Below are positions 45,831-55,816 of a DNA stretch of 64,000 nucleotides, in pieces. This DNA comes from Bradyrhizobium sp. CCBAU 53421. GTDB taxonomy: Bacteria > Pseudomonadota > Alphaproteobacteria > Rhizobiales > Xanthobacteraceae. Below the pieces are notes generated by a model. It saw only the letters and a list, made by a program, of their open reading frames with translations. It did no database searches and was not told the origin of the DNA. The stretch is from the NCBI RefSeq assembly GCF_015291625.1, contig NZ_CP030047.1:7068001-7132000 (forward strand). The letters are read 5' to 3'. Made by a program: the position numbers and the translations under genes. The first letter of the stretch is position 1, and each line of letters begins with the position of its first letter.

Positions 45831-46496
45831 TCACTTCCGCAGCAGCGGGATCTGCAGATTGGTCGGCCGGTTCTGCTCGGTGTCGAAGCCGCGGCCGTCG
45901 ACATTGCGGGCGCCCCAGAACAGCAGGTCGCCCCTGAGATAGACCAGGTCGTACTCCATGAAGTTCGTCCCTTCCTTGAGGCCGAACGGCAGGAACGACT
46001 TGCCGAAGATGCTCTGCGGCGCATCGACCACCCACGGCGCGTAGCCGGCGGAAGCGACCTTTTTGAGGACGTCGACAAAGCCCTGCGCCAGCGGCGTGAC
46101 CTCGTAGGCCTCGTCGGCGACGAAGTCGACCTTCTGCGCGCCCGGAGCGATCGGATGCGCGCCCTGCCACTGCATGTGCCCGACGATCCTGATCCGTGCC
46201 AGCGGCACCTTGCCATAGGGATCGGCCGAGTTGACCACCACGAGCTCGAACCGGTCGGAGGACTGATAGGTGAAAGCGCGCTTGAGATAGAACGGCTTGA
46301 TCGAGCCGTCCGGATTCTTGCTCGGCCGGATCTCGGGCGCGATGCTCTCCCAGTTTCCGGCGAGTGCCTGCTTGATCGCTGCGACGTCCGTATCCATTGC
46401 GCTTGCCTTCGTTTGATTGCCGGATTGCGCCGCGGCGCTGCCGAACTCCGTCACAACCAGCAGCGACAACAGCAACGCTCCGAGGCTTATCCGCAT
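45831..46496 (-). CDS. exported hypothetical protein
   Basis: A 221-residue protein with a signal peptide at residues 1-23 (LGALLLSLLVVTEFGSAAAQ). The mature part contains LAGNWESIAPEIRPS, YLKRAFTYQSSDRFELVVV and GARNVDGRGFDTEQNRPTNLQIPLLR. This resembles calycin-like adenomatosis/APCDD1-type secreted proteins found in bacteria, but I am not certain of the family. The ATG at 46496 follows GGAG; the longer frame upstream is not coding. It shares orientation with the SnoaL-like gene and is divergent from a LysR regulator that may control it. Confidence 0.72.
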   Translation of the reverse strand: MRISLGALLLSLLVVTEFGSAAAQSGNQTKASAMDTDVAAIKQALAGNWESIAPEIRPSKNPDGSIKPFYLKRAFTYQSSDRFELVVVNSADPYGKVPLARIRIVGHMQWQGAHPIAPGAQKVDFVADEAYEVTPLAQGFVDVLKKVASAGYAPWVVDAPQSIFGKSFLPFGLKEGTNFMEYDLVYLRGDLLFWGARNVDGRGFDTEQNRPTNLQIPLLRK

Positions 46497-46665
46497 GCCC
46501 AGGCTCCGGCTTGGCTCCGCGGATCCTCTGCCTGTGAGGCAGAACCCGCGATCGGACTGCACTTCGCTATAGAGGGCGCTGGCCGGCCTGAAAAAGACTT
46601 TGTAAGCTGGCCCCATGCCTGCGAGACATGCCTGCCGCATTTGACGGGCCGTGATGGGGATTGTG

Positions 46666-47556
46666 ATGGAGCTGCGGCATCTGCGCTACTTCGTTGCCGT
46701 GGCCGATGCCGGCAGCCTGACGGTTGCCGCCGAGCAGAAGCTCCACACCTCGCAGCCTTGGCTCAGCCGGCAGATCCGCGATCTCGAGGAGGAGGTCGGT
46801 GTGCAGCTACTGAATCGCGGCGCGCAGGGCATCGAGCTGACCGCCGCCGGCAAGGCATTCCTCGACCATGCCCGCATGGCGCTGTTGCAGGCCGAGGCCG
46901 CCAAGGAAGCGGCGCTGCGCGCAGCCCAGCCGCCGAAGCCCATCTTCTCGCTCGGCTTCCTGTCCGGCGCCGAAATCGATCTGCTGCCCGAGGTGACCCG
47001 CGTCTTGCGCGAGGAATTTCCCGGCATCGACATCCGCCTGTCGAGCGACTACTCGCCCTTGCTCGCCAAGGCCCTGATGCGGCGCAAGCTCGATGCCGCG
47101 TTCATGCGCGCCGACGACAACATGGAGGATCTGGCGTACCGCCGCGTGCGCACCGACCCGCTGGTGTTCGTGTTTCCGAGCAACCACCGGCTGGCTGCGC
47201 AATCGGCCGTCGCGCCGGAAGACATCGCCGGCGACACCTTCTATCTGCCGTCCAAATCCGCCCCGGCGGTGCGCCGTGTCGTGCTGGACTATTTCAACCG
47301 CGCCGGCATCGATCCGAGGCCGGAGCACGAGGTGCATAATGTCGTGCATGCGATATCGATGATCACCTCGACGCATGGTGTGATGCTGCTGCCGGCCTAC
47401 ACCGCACGCTATCTGCCCGACAGCATCACCACGCGGCCGGTGCAGGGCGAAGCGCCGACGCTGGATCTCGTGATCGCCTATCACAAGGCCAACAAATCCC
47501 CGATCCTGAAGCGGTTGCTGTCGCGGGTCGGCCGGCTGGCCACGGCGCCCGCCTGA
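46666..47556 (+). CDS. LysR-family transcriptional regulator
   Basis: A 296-residue LysR regulator starting MELRHLRYFVAVADAGSLTVAAEQ; winged helix at 1-60 and effector domain at about 90-290. The motif YHKANKSPILKRLL near the C-terminus is common in the HcaR/BenM-like branch. The ATG at 46666 has GGGGA seven bases upstream; alternatives at 46651-46663 would add up to five residues. It is divergent from the exported protein/SnoaL/VOC genes, the usual arrangement for a LysR and its target. Confidence 0.88.
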   Translation: MELRHLRYFVAVADAGSLTVAAEQKLHTSQPWLSRQIRDLEEEVGVQLLNRGAQGIELTAAGKAFLDHARMALLQAEAAKEAALRAAQPPKPIFSLGFLSGAEIDLLPEVTRVLREEFPGIDIRLSSDYSPLLAKALMRRKLDAAFMRADDNMEDLAYRRVRTDPLVFVFPSNHRLAAQSAVAPEDIAGDTFYLPSKSAPAVRRVVLDYFNRAGIDPRPEHEVHNVVHAISMITSTHGVMLLPAYTARYLPDSITTRPVQGEAPTLDLVIAYHKANKSPILKRLLSRVGRLATAPA

Positions 47557-47576
47557 AACAATCAGTGAGGACCGAT

Positions 47577-48140
47577 ATGCAAGCAGGCCTCGTTCAGACC
47601 TTTCGCGCCTTTGCCCACAACAACGCCTGGGCCAACCATCGCCTGCTCACGGCATGCGCCGGTCTCGGCCAGGCGGAGTTCGCCGCCGCGCGGACCGGGT
47701 TCTTCCCGAGCCTGCAGGCGACGCTGAACCACATCTACGTCATCGACCTGTTCTACATCGACGCGCTGGAAGGCGGCTGGCTCGGGCCGAAGGCGTGGGC
47801 GAATGAGGTGCCCTACCCGTCGGTCGACGCGCTGCAAGCTGCGCAAGGTGCGATCGACCGGCGCCTGATCACTCACTGCGATGCGCTGACGCCGGAACGG
47901 CTCGATGAAATGGTCAAGGTCAATCGCGACACCTCGGTGCAGACCGAGCGGCGCGACCGCCTGCTGATGCATCTGTTTCAGCACCAGATGCATCATCGGG
48001 GTCAGGCCCACGCCATGCTCTCCGAAACCACGGTCAAGCCGCCGCAGCTCGACGAATTCTTCGCCGCCGGTGAGGCGCCGCTCCGGGCCGCCGAGTTCAA
48101 GGACCTCGGCTGGAGCGAAGCCACCGTCTGGGGCGGCTGA
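47577..48140 (+). CDS. DinB-superfamily (YfiT-like) metal-binding protein
   Basis: A 187-residue four-helix bundle protein of the DinB/YfiT superfamily, unrelated to polymerase IV. The three metal-binding histidines are recognisable: one in TLNHIYVIDLFY (about residue 49) and two in LFQHQMHHRGQAHAML (about 140-145). Relatives are thiol-dependent transferases or damage-inducible proteins. GAGG precedes the ATG at 47577. It follows the LysR gene by 20 bases and may share its transcript. Confidence 0.83.
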   Translation: MQAGLVQTFRAFAHNNAWANHRLLTACAGLGQAEFAAARTGFFPSLQATLNHIYVIDLFYIDALEGGWLGPKAWANEVPYPSVDALQAAQGAIDRRLITHCDALTPERLDEMVKVNRDTSVQTERRDRLLMHLFQHQMHHRGQAHAMLSETTVKPPQLDEFFAAGEAPLRAAEFKDLGWSEATVWGG

Positions 48141-48253
48141 ACGCCGGATTCCGCACGCGATCGGGCGGCGCGGACCGGTTCCCGATCCGGAACAAGGCCT
48201 TGAATACCGACGCCTCCGCGCTCACCTGTGGTGAAACGTGGGGAACTCTATCA

Positions 48254-48982
48254 ATGCCTTTCGCCAATCATCGGGGCCAGCGCATCCATTACACCGTCGA
48301 GGGATCCGGGCCGCTGATCGTGCTGCAGCACGGCCTGTTGCTCGACGCCGCAAGCTGGAAGCAGTGCGGCGTGGTCGACGCGCTTGCCGATCGCTTCCGT
48401 GTCGCCTGTGTCGATTCGCTTGGACATGGCCTGAGCGACAAGCCTACCGATCCGGCGTTCTATAATCAGGCACAGCGCGCCGGCGATATCGTCGCCGTGA
48501 TCGACGATCTCGGCGACGAACGGGCGCATGTGGTGGGACATTCGATGGGCGGCTGGGTTGCGGTCGGCGTCGCCCGGTTCTTCCCCGCGCGGCTGGCGTC
48601 GCTTTCGATCGGTGGCTGGGATTTTCTCACCGGGCTGCCGCGCGGCAATGCCGGCCCGCTGACCTACGGCGCCTTCATCACCTTTGCCCGCCGCACCGTG
48701 CCGGAGCTCGCCGAATGGGTGACGCCCGATCTCGAGGACGGCGTGCGCGCCTGCTTCAATGCGCTCGGCCAGGTCGACGGCGCCAAGGACGCCGTGCTGT
48801 CCTCGCGGGTGCCGGTGCTGCTCTGGAACGGGCAGGACGACGGACCGCATGCGCCGATGCAGCGCTTCGCCGCGGAGAACGGCCTGTATACGATGTCGGT
48901 CCCCGGCGATCATCTCGGCGCACTGCTTCAGCACGGCGACGCGATCGGCCGGGGCATCGGTTCGTTCGTCGGGCGCGGCTAG
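48254..48982 (+). CDS. alpha/beta hydrolase
   Basis: A 242-residue alpha/beta hydrolase. HGLLLDAASWKQC forms the oxyanion loop, DSLGHGLSDKP follows, and the nucleophile elbow VVGHSMGGW places Ser near residue 98. An acid in WNGQDDGPH and the histidine in VPGDHLGAL complete a plausible triad. GGGGA precedes the ATG at 48254. Substrate unknown. A dispersed palindrome follows immediately after the stop. Confidence 0.85.
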   Translation: MPFANHRGQRIHYTVEGSGPLIVLQHGLLLDAASWKQCGVVDALADRFRVACVDSLGHGLSDKPTDPAFYNQAQRAGDIVAVIDDLGDERAHVVGHSMGGWVAVGVARFFPARLASLSIGGWDFLTGLPRGNAGPLTYGAFITFARRTVPELAEWVTPDLEDGVRACFNALGQVDGAKDAVLSSRVPVLLWNGQDDGPHAPMQRFAAENGLYTMSVPGDHLGALLQHGDAIGRGIGSFVGRG

Positions 48983-49034
48983 AGCATGATCCGGAAAGGT
49001 GCGAAGCGGTTTTCCGAAAAGATCATGCTCTAAC
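48982..49034. repeat. dispersed palindromic repeat (AGAGCATGATC family)
   Basis: AGAGCATGATCCGGAAA at the left end and TTTTCCGAAAAGATCATGCTCT at the right form an imperfect inverted repeat of about 52 bases. This element is frequent between genes in Bradyrhizobium and Rhodopseudomonas. Here it stands between convergent genes and may also act as a terminator. Confidence 0.75.
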
Positions 49035-49079
49035 AAAGAGCTAAACCGCGATGAGGATTCTACTTCATCTCATCGCACG

Positions 49080-51281
49080 TTAGGCCGGCATCCCTGCAAG
49101 CAGCTTGTCGAGCGTGATCGGGTAGTCGCGCACCCGCACGCCGGTGGCGTTATGGACCGCGTTGGCGACCGCGGCGGCAACGCCGCAGATGCCGAGTTCG
49201 GCGACGCCCTTGGCCTTCATCGGCGACGACATCGGATCGGTCTCGTCGAGGAAGATCATGTCCTGATGCGGGATGTCTGCATGCACCGGCACCTCATAGG
49301 CGGCGAGATCATGCGTGATGAACAGGCCGTGCCGCTTGTCGACCACCAGATCCTCCATCAGCGCGGCGCCGACGCCCATCGTCATCGCGCCTATCACCTG
49401 GCTGCGCGCCGCCTTCGGATTGAGGATACGGCCCGCCGCGCAGACCGCAAGCATTCGCCGCACGCGGATTTCCGCGGTATCGGCATCGACGCCGACCTCG
49501 ACGAAATGCGCGCCGAAGGTCGATTGCTGATAGGTCTTGGCGAGGTCGCCGTATTCGATGGCGTCCTCGGCCACGAGATCGCCTTGGCCGGCTGCCTGCG
49601 CCAGCGGCGCGCTGCGATTACCCGATCGGACCACGCCATCGGCGAATTCCGCTTCCTCGGAGTTGAAGCCGAGCTTCTGCGCAATGCTCTCGCGCAGCTT
49701 GACGCAGGTGGCATAAACGCCAGCGGTGGAGTTGTTGCCGCCCCATTGCCCACCGGAGCCACAGGACACCGGAAAGTCGGAATCGCCGAGCCGCACCACA
49801 ACCTTGTCCAGCGGCACGCCCATCATCTCGGCCGCGGTCTGCGCGATGATGGTGTAGGAGCCGGTGCCGATGTCGGTCATGTCGGTCTCGACTGTCACGA
49901 TGCCCTTCTGGTCGAGACGAACGCGCGCGGCCGATTTGGTCACGAGATTGTTGCGGAACGCCGCGGCGACGCCCATACCGACCAGCCAGCGCCCGTCGCG
50001 GACCTGGCCGGGCTTCGGGTCGCGCTTGTTCCAGCCGAACCGCGCCGCGCCATCGCTCAAGCACTGCACCAGTTGCCGCTGCGAGAAGTGCCGCTCTGGA
50101 TGCTCGGGGTCGACCTGGGTGTCGTTGCTGATGCGCAGCACGACCGGGTCGATGCCGAGCTTGTCGGCGAGTTCGTCGATCGCGATCTCAAGCGCCATCA
50201 TGCCGGAGGCCTCGCCGGGCGCGCGCATGGCGTTGCCCTCGGGCAGATCGAGCGCGGCGAGCCGCGTCGCCGTCATCCGATTGGCGCCGGCGTAAAGCAG
50301 CCGCGTCTGGCTCACCGCCATCTCGGGCTCGCCATCCTTGACGTTGCCGGACCAGCTTTCGTGCCCGATCGCGGTGATCCTGCCATCGCGCTCGGCACCG
50401 ATGCGGATGCGCTGGATCGTCGCCGGACGATGCGTGGTGTTGTTGAACATCAGCGGACGTTGCAGCGCGACCTTGACCGGGCGGCCGGCCGCGCGAGCGC
50501 CGAGCGCGGCGAGCAGCACGTCGGCGCGCAGGAACAGCTTGCCGCCGAAGCCGCCGCCGATATAGGGCGAGATCAGGCGGACGTTCTCCTTCGGAATGCC
50601 AAGCGTCTTGGCCATATCCTCCGCGCCCCAGGCGATCATCTGGTTGGAGGTCCAGACCGTGAGCTTGTCGCCATCCCAGGCCGCAATCGACGCATGCGGC
50701 TCCATCATCGCGTGGCCTTGATCGGGCGTAGTGTAGCTGGCGTCGAGTTGCACCGGCGCCGCGGCGAAGGCGGCGGCGAAATCGCCGACCGCGGTATCGG
50801 CCGGGCCGCCGAATGACGGCGTCGGCGTGCCGGCGGCGTCGATGGCCGCGGCAAGATCGAATTTGCCGTCGCCCTTGGCGTAATCGATCCGGATCAGCTG
50901 TGCGGCCGCACGCGCCTGCTCGAAGGTCCCGGCGACGACGACGGCAACGGCCTGGTGGTAATGAGCGATCTCAGGCCCGCCGAGCAGCGGCGCCGCATTG
51001 CGCTCCCCCTTGCCGAGCTTGCCGGCATTTTCCGACGTGACGATGGCCAGCACGCCGGGTGCCGCCTTCGCAGCGTCGAGATCGATTGCAGCAATCCGGC
51101 CTTTGCCGATCGCCGAGCCGACAACGTAGCCATAGGCCTGGTTCGGCACGACGTCATGCCGCTCATAAGCGTAGGGCGCAGTGCCGGTGGTCTTCAACGG
51201 TCCTTCGATCCGGCTGGTCGGACGGCCGATCACCTTGAGCTGGTCGATCGGATTGAAGGTCGCGGGATGTTCAAAACGCAT
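49080..51281 (-). CDS. paoC: molybdopterin-binding subunit of a periplasmic aldehyde oxidoreductase
   Basis: A 733-residue catalytic subunit of the xanthine dehydrogenase family, close to PaoC/YagR. ISPYIGGGFGGKLFLR (about 245-260), ALDLPEGNAMRAPGEASGMMALE, TDIGTGSYTIIAQ, GSGGQWGG and the C-terminal GVAELGICGVAAAVANAV contain the molybdopterin contacts; the GVAELG glutamate is the expected base. It oxidises aldehydes to acids in the PaoABC complex, exported with the Tat-tagged PaoA. AAGGG precedes the ATG. The symbol is by analogy. Confidence 0.85.
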   Translation of the reverse strand: MRFEHPATFNPIDQLKVIGRPTSRIEGPLKTTGTAPYAYERHDVVPNQAYGYVVGSAIGKGRIAAIDLDAAKAAPGVLAIVTSENAGKLGKGERNAAPLLGGPEIAHYHQAVAVVVAGTFEQARAAAQLIRIDYAKGDGKFDLAAAIDAAGTPTPSFGGPADTAVGDFAAAFAAAPVQLDASYTTPDQGHAMMEPHASIAAWDGDKLTVWTSNQMIAWGAEDMAKTLGIPKENVRLISPYIGGGFGGKLFLRADVLLAALGARAAGRPVKVALQRPLMFNNTTHRPATIQRIRIGAERDGRITAIGHESWSGNVKDGEPEMAVSQTRLLYAGANRMTATRLAALDLPEGNAMRAPGEASGMMALEIAIDELADKLGIDPVVLRISNDTQVDPEHPERHFSQRQLVQCLSDGAARFGWNKRDPKPGQVRDGRWLVGMGVAAAFRNNLVTKSAARVRLDQKGIVTVETDMTDIGTGSYTIIAQTAAEMMGVPLDKVVVRLGDSDFPVSCGSGGQWGGNNSTAGVYATCVKLRESIAQKLGFNSEEAEFADGVVRSGNRSAPLAQAAGQGDLVAEDAIEYGDLAKTYQQSTFGAHFVEVGVDADTAEIRVRRMLAVCAAGRILNPKAARSQVIGAMTMGVGAALMEDLVVDKRHGLFITHDLAAYEVPVHADIPHQDMIFLDETDPMSSPMKAKGVAELGICGVAAAVANAVHNATGVRVRDYPITLDKLLAGMPA

Positions 51282-51296
51282 GGTCTCAAACCCTTC

Positions 51297-52247
51297 TTAA
51301 GCCCTGGCCTCGCGCAGCACCGCCGCCAAGGTTCGCTCGGCGAGTTGCAGCTTGTACGCATTGTCCTTGGTCGGCTTTGCATCGGCAAAGAGCCGCGCGG
51401 TGACGGCCTTGGCGCCATCAGGCAATTTTGCTTCCGCCGCCTCAAGCCGCCACGGCTTGTGCGCCACACCGCCGAGCGCGACGCGGCCGGTGCCGTCCGG
51501 CTGCACGATCGCGGCGACCGAGACCAGCGCAAAAGCATAGGAGGCACGGTCGCGCACCTTGCGATAGGCCTGCTTGCCGCCGACCGGCTTTGGCAGCGCC
51601 ACCGCGGTGATCAACTCGCCGGGCTGCAGGACGGTTTCGATCTCCGGGTTGTCGCCGGGCAGCCGATGCAGCTCGGCGATCGGGATGCTGCGCGTGGTGC
51701 CATCGGGCCGCACGGTCTCGACCACGGCGTCGAGCGCGCGCATCGCCACCGCCATGTCGCTCGGATGGGTCGCGATGCAGGCCTCGCTCGCACCGACCAC
51801 CGCGTGCTGGCGGCTGAAGCCGCCGATCGCAGCGCAGCCGCTGCCGGGCTTGCGCTTGTTGCAGGGCAGATTGGTGTCGTAGAAATAAGGACAGCGCGTC
51901 CGCTGCAACAGATTGCCGGCAGTCGTCGCCTTGTTGCGCAACTGGCCGGAGGCGCCGGCAAGCAGCGCGCGCGACAGCACGCCATAGTCTCGCCGCACGC
52001 GGGCATCCGCCGCCAGATCGGTGTTGCGCACCAGGGCGCCGATCCGCAAACCGCCATCCGCGGTTTGCTCGATCCGGTCGAGCGCAAGGTCGTTGACGTC
52101 GATCAGATGCGCCGGCGTCTCGATCTCGAGTTTCATCAGGTCGAGCAGATTGGTGCCGCCGGCAATGAATTTGGCGTTGGCGGTGCCAGCAGCGGCTGTG
52201 GCCGCCGCGCCCGGCGAGGTGGCACGCTCATAGCTGAATGCTCTCAT
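51297..52247 (-). CDS. paoB: FAD (and 4Fe-4S) subunit of a periplasmic aldehyde oxidoreductase
   Basis: A 316-residue FAD-binding subunit of the PaoB/YagS type. [16 protein letters not shown] (about 27-42) and [35 protein letters not shown] form the flavin site plus the cysteines that hold an additional 4Fe-4S cluster, a feature separating this subfamily from CoxM. The ATG at 52247 follows GGAGG and overlaps the stop of the 2Fe-2S subunit gene by four bases. It is the middle of a three-gene operon. Confidence 0.87.
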   Translation of the reverse strand: MRAFSYERATSPGAAATAAAGTANAKFIAGGTNLLDLMKLEIETPAHLIDVNDLALDRIEQTADGGLRIGALVRNTDLAADARVRRDYGVLSRALLAGASGQLRNKATTAGNLLQRTRCPYFYDTNLPCNKRKPGSGCAAIGGFSRQHAVVGASEACIATHPSDMAVAMRALDAVVETVRPDGTTRSIPIAELHRLPGDNPEIETVLQPGELITAVALPKPVGGKQAYRKVRDRASYAFALVSVAAIVQPDGTGRVALGGVAHKPWRLEAAEAKLPDGAKAVTARLFADAKPTKDNAYKLQLAERTLAAVLREARA

Positions 52248-52885
52248 GCGCTCCTCCCGGCGACCTCGCTGATCGCCTCGGCGATGTTGGAATAGGCGCC
52301 GCAGCGGCAGATGTTGCCGCTCATGCGCTCGCGGAGTTCGGCATTGGTCAGCCGCACTGGCGCATTCAAGTCTGCCGTGACATGACTCGGGATGCCGGCC
52401 TTGACCTCGGCAAGAACGGCGACCGCCGAGCATATCTGCCCCGGCGTGCAATAGCCGCACTGATAGCCGTCGTGTTCCACGAATGCCGCCTGCAACGGAT
52501 GCAGCCCGTCCGGCGTGCCGAGACCCTCGATCGTCGTGATCTCGTCGCCCTGATGCATCACGGCAAGCGTCAGGCATGAATTGATCCGCCGCCCGTCGAC
52601 GATCACCGTGCACGCACCGCATTGGCCGTGGTCGCAGCCCTTCTTGGTGCCGGTCAGATGCAGATGCTCGCGCAGGGCATCGAGCAGCGTGGTCCTGGTA
52701 TCGAGCTCGAGCTGATGGGTTTCGCCGTTCACGTCAAAGGATATTCGCGTCATCACGGGCGCTCCGGTCGGGGCAGATTGGGCGGCAGCAGGCTGTGGCG
52801 TTGCGATCGACGACGCCGCAAGCGAGGCGGCGCCAACAATCAACAGATGGCGCCGGGATAGTTCCAAACGTCCGGAAATCTGCAT
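52244..52885 (-). CDS. paoA: 2Fe-2S subunit of a periplasmic aldehyde oxidoreductase, Tat signal
   Basis: A 213-residue iron-sulfur subunit. The N-terminus [20 protein letters not shown] is a twin-arginine signal that would carry the folded PaoABC complex to the periplasm. The first cluster ligands are in [12 protein letters not shown] and INSCLT, the second in [10 protein letters not shown] and GNICRCGAY. First gene of paoABC. The usual maturation chaperone PaoD is not adjacent and must be supplied from elsewhere. Confidence 0.88.
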   Translation of the reverse strand: MQISGRLELSRRHLLIVGAASLAASSIATPQPAAAQSAPTGAPVMTRISFDVNGETHQLELDTRTTLLDALREHLHLTGTKKGCDHGQCGACTVIVDGRRINSCLTLAVMHQGDEITTIEGLGTPDGLHPLQAAFVEHDGYQCGYCTPGQICSAVAVLAEVKAGIPSHVTADLNAPVRLTNAELRERMSGNICRCGAYSNIAEAISEVAGRSA

Positions 52886-53273
52886 GCCGCCACTCTCCTG
52901 TCGTCAGCCGAACGCGGAACCACGACAACGGCGTGTCGGCTCGGCCTGTCAGTTGAGGAGGAATGCCGCGGGGAGCGGAATGTTTCTCGCGGGAGGCTAA
53001 ACTGCTCGGGAGCGCCACGGCGGCTGCGGGCGGGGCATGTGCGCCATTATGGCGCGACCGCCCCCACCGGCACCATCCAGCCTACGACCAACGTCCCTCG
53101 CCCCGGAATCACGAAATTCCGGTTAACTGCATTGCGTCGGCCTCATGCTCGCCCAGGGGGAAAAGCGATCCAGAACACTTGGGACCTGCACTGGATCATG
53201 TAGGATAGCGGTCGCGACCTCCGCCGGCGACGCTGCCGGCCGACGCTCGGATCGCATACTTTGGGACCGCTTG

Positions 53274-54035
53274 ATGACCGCGCATGTCATAGTCACCGAC
53301 GAAGTCGCCACACGGGTGATCCGGCTGCGCAGGCCCGAGAAGAAGAACGCGATCACCCAGGAGATGTTTCGCGCGATCAGCGATGCGATCGACAAGGCGC
53401 AGAACAATCCGAAGATCCGCTGCCTGATCATCACCGGCGGCTCCGGCGTGTTCACCGCGGGCAACGACATCGAGGATCTGCTCGAGCAAGGCACCTCGAC
53501 CGGCGAGACGCCGCCCGCTTCCGACCTGGTCAAGTTCCTGTATTCGTTGGCCCACAACGTGAAGCCGATCATCGCCGCCGTCGACGGCGTCGCGATGGGC
53601 ATCGGCACCACGATGCTGTTTCACTGCGACTACGTGCTGGCGAGCAAGACCGCGCTGTTCTCGACGCCGTTCTCCAATTTCGGCCTGGTACCGGAAGGCG
53701 CCTCCAGCCTGCTGATGCCGCGCACGATGGGCCATCAGCGCGCCTTCGCGATGCTGGTGATGGGCCGCACCATGTCCGCCGACGACGCCCGCGTCGCCGG
53801 GTTCGTCAACACCGTGGTGGCGCCCGGGCATGCCGAGGTCGAGGCGCACAAGGTGGCGCGCGAGATCTGCGCGCTGCCGGCAGATGCGGTGGCGATCTCG
53901 CGCCGCCTGATCCGGCTGCCGCCCGAGGACGTCACCCGTCGCATCGAGCAAGAGAACCATCTGTTCAGCGAACGGATGCGCTCCAAGGAGGCGGTCACCG
54001 CCTTCAGGGCGTTCATGGCACGTCCGAAGGATTGA
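53274..54035 (+). CDS. enoyl-CoA hydratase/isomerase family protein
   Basis: A 253-residue crotonase-fold protein. IRCLIITGGSGVFTAGNDIEDLL (about 46-68) and AAVDGVAMGIGTTMLFHCDYVLAS (about 99-122) build the oxyanion hole. FSNFGLVPEGASS replaces the hydratase glutamate motif with PEGASS, as in delta3-delta2-enoyl-CoA isomerases and some dehalogenase-like members, so isomerase activity is the better guess. The ATG at 53274 is chosen by family alignment; upstream codons look non-coding. Confidence 0.83.
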   Translation: MTAHVIVTDEVATRVIRLRRPEKKNAITQEMFRAISDAIDKAQNNPKIRCLIITGGSGVFTAGNDIEDLLEQGTSTGETPPASDLVKFLYSLAHNVKPIIAAVDGVAMGIGTTMLFHCDYVLASKTALFSTPFSNFGLVPEGASSLLMPRTMGHQRAFAMLVMGRTMSADDARVAGFVNTVVAPGHAEVEAHKVAREICALPADAVAISRRLIRLPPEDVTRRIEQENHLFSERMRSKEAVTAFRAFMARPKD

Positions 54036-54111
54036 AACGAAGCGTCGCAAAATTGTTGTGGCGTCGCGCCATGATCGTGTGCTCCATGATCGTGGACGCC
54101 ATGGACAGGTC

Positions 54112-55782
54112 ATGAGACAGCCCCGCCTTACGCCCCTCGCCGCGCTCTGTGCGCTCGGATTGGCCGCAGCGAACCCCTGCCTGGCGCAGAGCGCCGCGCC
54201 AGTGAGCCTGCGCATCCTCGCGATCAACGATTTCCACGGTTACCTGCGGCCGCCACCGGGCGGCATCCGCATCACCGATCCAGCCGATCCAACCAGGAAG
54301 ATCATGGTGCCCGCCGGCGGCGCCGAGCGCGTGGCGACCGTCGTCAAGCAGCTGCGCGAAGGCCACAGGAACAACGTCTTCGTCGCGGCCGGCGACCTGA
54401 TCGGCGCCAGCCCGTTCCTGTCGGCGATGTTCCACGACGAGCCGACCATCGAGTCGCTCTCGATGATGGGACTTGCGATCTCGTCGGTCGGCAATCACGA
54501 ATTCGACGAGGGCAAGGACGAGCTGTTGCGGATGCAGAATGGCGGCTGCCACCCGGTCGACAAATGCCAGGGGCCGCATCCATTCACGGGGGCCAAATTC
54601 CGCTATCTCGCCGCCTCCACGATCGACAAGGCCACCGGCAAGCCGGTGTTTCCGCCCTATGAGATCAAGGAATTCGACGGCGTGCCGGTGGCCTTCATCG
54701 GGCTCACACTAAAGAACACCCCGAACCTGGTCTCGCCGGCCGGCGTCGCCAGCTTCGAATTCCGCGACGAGGCTGACACCGTCAACGCGCTGGTCCCCGA
54801 ATTGAAGGCGAAGGGCATCGAAGCGATCGTGGTGCTGATCCACGAAGGCGGCTTTCCGACCGGCGACTACAATGAATGCCCCGGCATCTCGGGGCCGATC
54901 GTCGACATCGTCAAGAAGTTCGATAAGGCGGTCGACGTCGTGATCTCCGGCCACACCCACCAGGCCTATGTCTGCGAGATCGACGGACGGCTCGTCACCT
55001 CAGGCGACAAATACGGCACGCTGGTCACCGCGATCGACCTTCAGCTCGATCCGAAGACCCATGACGTGATCAGCGCCAAAGCCGACAACACCATCGTGAA
55101 GATTTCAGGCACGGCCAAGGACCCCGAGCAGAGCGCGCTCCTTGAATCCTACGACCGGCTCGCCGCGCCGATCGCCAACCGCGCGGCCGGCTTGGTCACC
55201 GAAACGTTGTCGCGCACGCCGGCCGAGACCGGCGAGAGCGTGCTCGGCGACATCGTCGCCGACGCGCAGCTCGCTGCGACGGCTGCGGAGCCGAATGGCG
55301 GCGCGGTGATCGCCTTCACCAACCCCGGCGGCGTGCGCACCGACATCGTCAAGCGCGAGGACGGTGCCGTCACCTATGCCGACATCTTCGCCAGCCAGCC
55401 GTTCCGCAACCAATTGGTGACGATGACGCTGACCGGCAAGCAGCTCAAGGACGTGCTGGAGCAGCAATGGGCCGACCCGAAACGGCCGCGCGCCCTGCAG
55501 GTCTCGAAGGACTTTGCCTATGCGTGGGACGCGAGCAAGGGCGACGGCGCGCGCATCATCGCCGCGCGGATGTCGCTCGACGGCAAGCCGATCGATCCGG
55601 CCGCGAGCTACCGCGTCACCGTGAACAATTATCTCGCCGAGGGCGGCGACGGCTTCACGGTGTTCAAGCAAGGAACGGCGCAGCAGTTCGGGATCTACGA
55701 CGTCGATGCGCTCTATGCCTACTTCAAGGCCAACAGCCCGGTCGGCCCAACCGCGGGCAAGCGGATTGAGCGGATCAACTGA
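54112..55782 (+). CDS. exported bifunctional metallophosphatase/5'-nucleotidase
   Basis: A 556-residue UshA-type enzyme. A signal peptide (residues 1-25) is followed by the calcineurin-like domain with ILAINDFHGYL, VAAGDLIGASPFLSA, VGNHEFDEG and the ISGHTHQ metal-binding motif. The 5'-nucleotidase C-terminal domain has FTNPGGVRTDI and the substrate-stacking VTVNNYLAEGGDGFTVF. It hydrolyses nucleotides or UDP-sugars in the periplasm to recover phosphate and nucleosides. The ATG at 54112 follows GGACAGG. Confidence 0.9.
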   Translation: MRQPRLTPLAALCALGLAAANPCLAQSAAPVSLRILAINDFHGYLRPPPGGIRITDPADPTRKIMVPAGGAERVATVVKQLREGHRNNVFVAAGDLIGASPFLSAMFHDEPTIESLSMMGLAISSVGNHEFDEGKDELLRMQNGGCHPVDKCQGPHPFTGAKFRYLAASTIDKATGKPVFPPYEIKEFDGVPVAFIGLTLKNTPNLVSPAGVASFEFRDEADTVNALVPELKAKGIEAIVVLIHEGGFPTGDYNECPGISGPIVDIVKKFDKAVDVVISGHTHQAYVCEIDGRLVTSGDKYGTLVTAIDLQLDPKTHDVISAKADNTIVKISGTAKDPEQSALLESYDRLAAPIANRAAGLVTETLSRTPAETGESVLGDIVADAQLAATAAEPNGGAVIAFTNPGGVRTDIVKREDGAVTYADIFASQPFRNQLVTMTLTGKQLKDVLEQQWADPKRPRALQVSKDFAYAWDASKGDGARIIAARMSLDGKPIDPAASYRVTVNNYLAEGGDGFTVFKQGTAQQFGIYDVDALYAYFKANSPVGPTAGKRIERIN

Positions 55783-55816
55783 GTAAGGCTTCGCATAGGG
55801 AACACTCCTGTTTCCC

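Noticed and set aside
47577..48140. DNA polymerase IV because of the DinB name
   Set aside because: This is the DinB/YfiT four-helix metal-binding superfamily, unrelated to the polymerase; the polymerase fragment is at 4.2-4.56 kb.
48999..50816. A 605-codon plus-strand ORF opposite paoC
   Set aside because: Shadow of the molybdopterin subunit gene with the same antisense composition.
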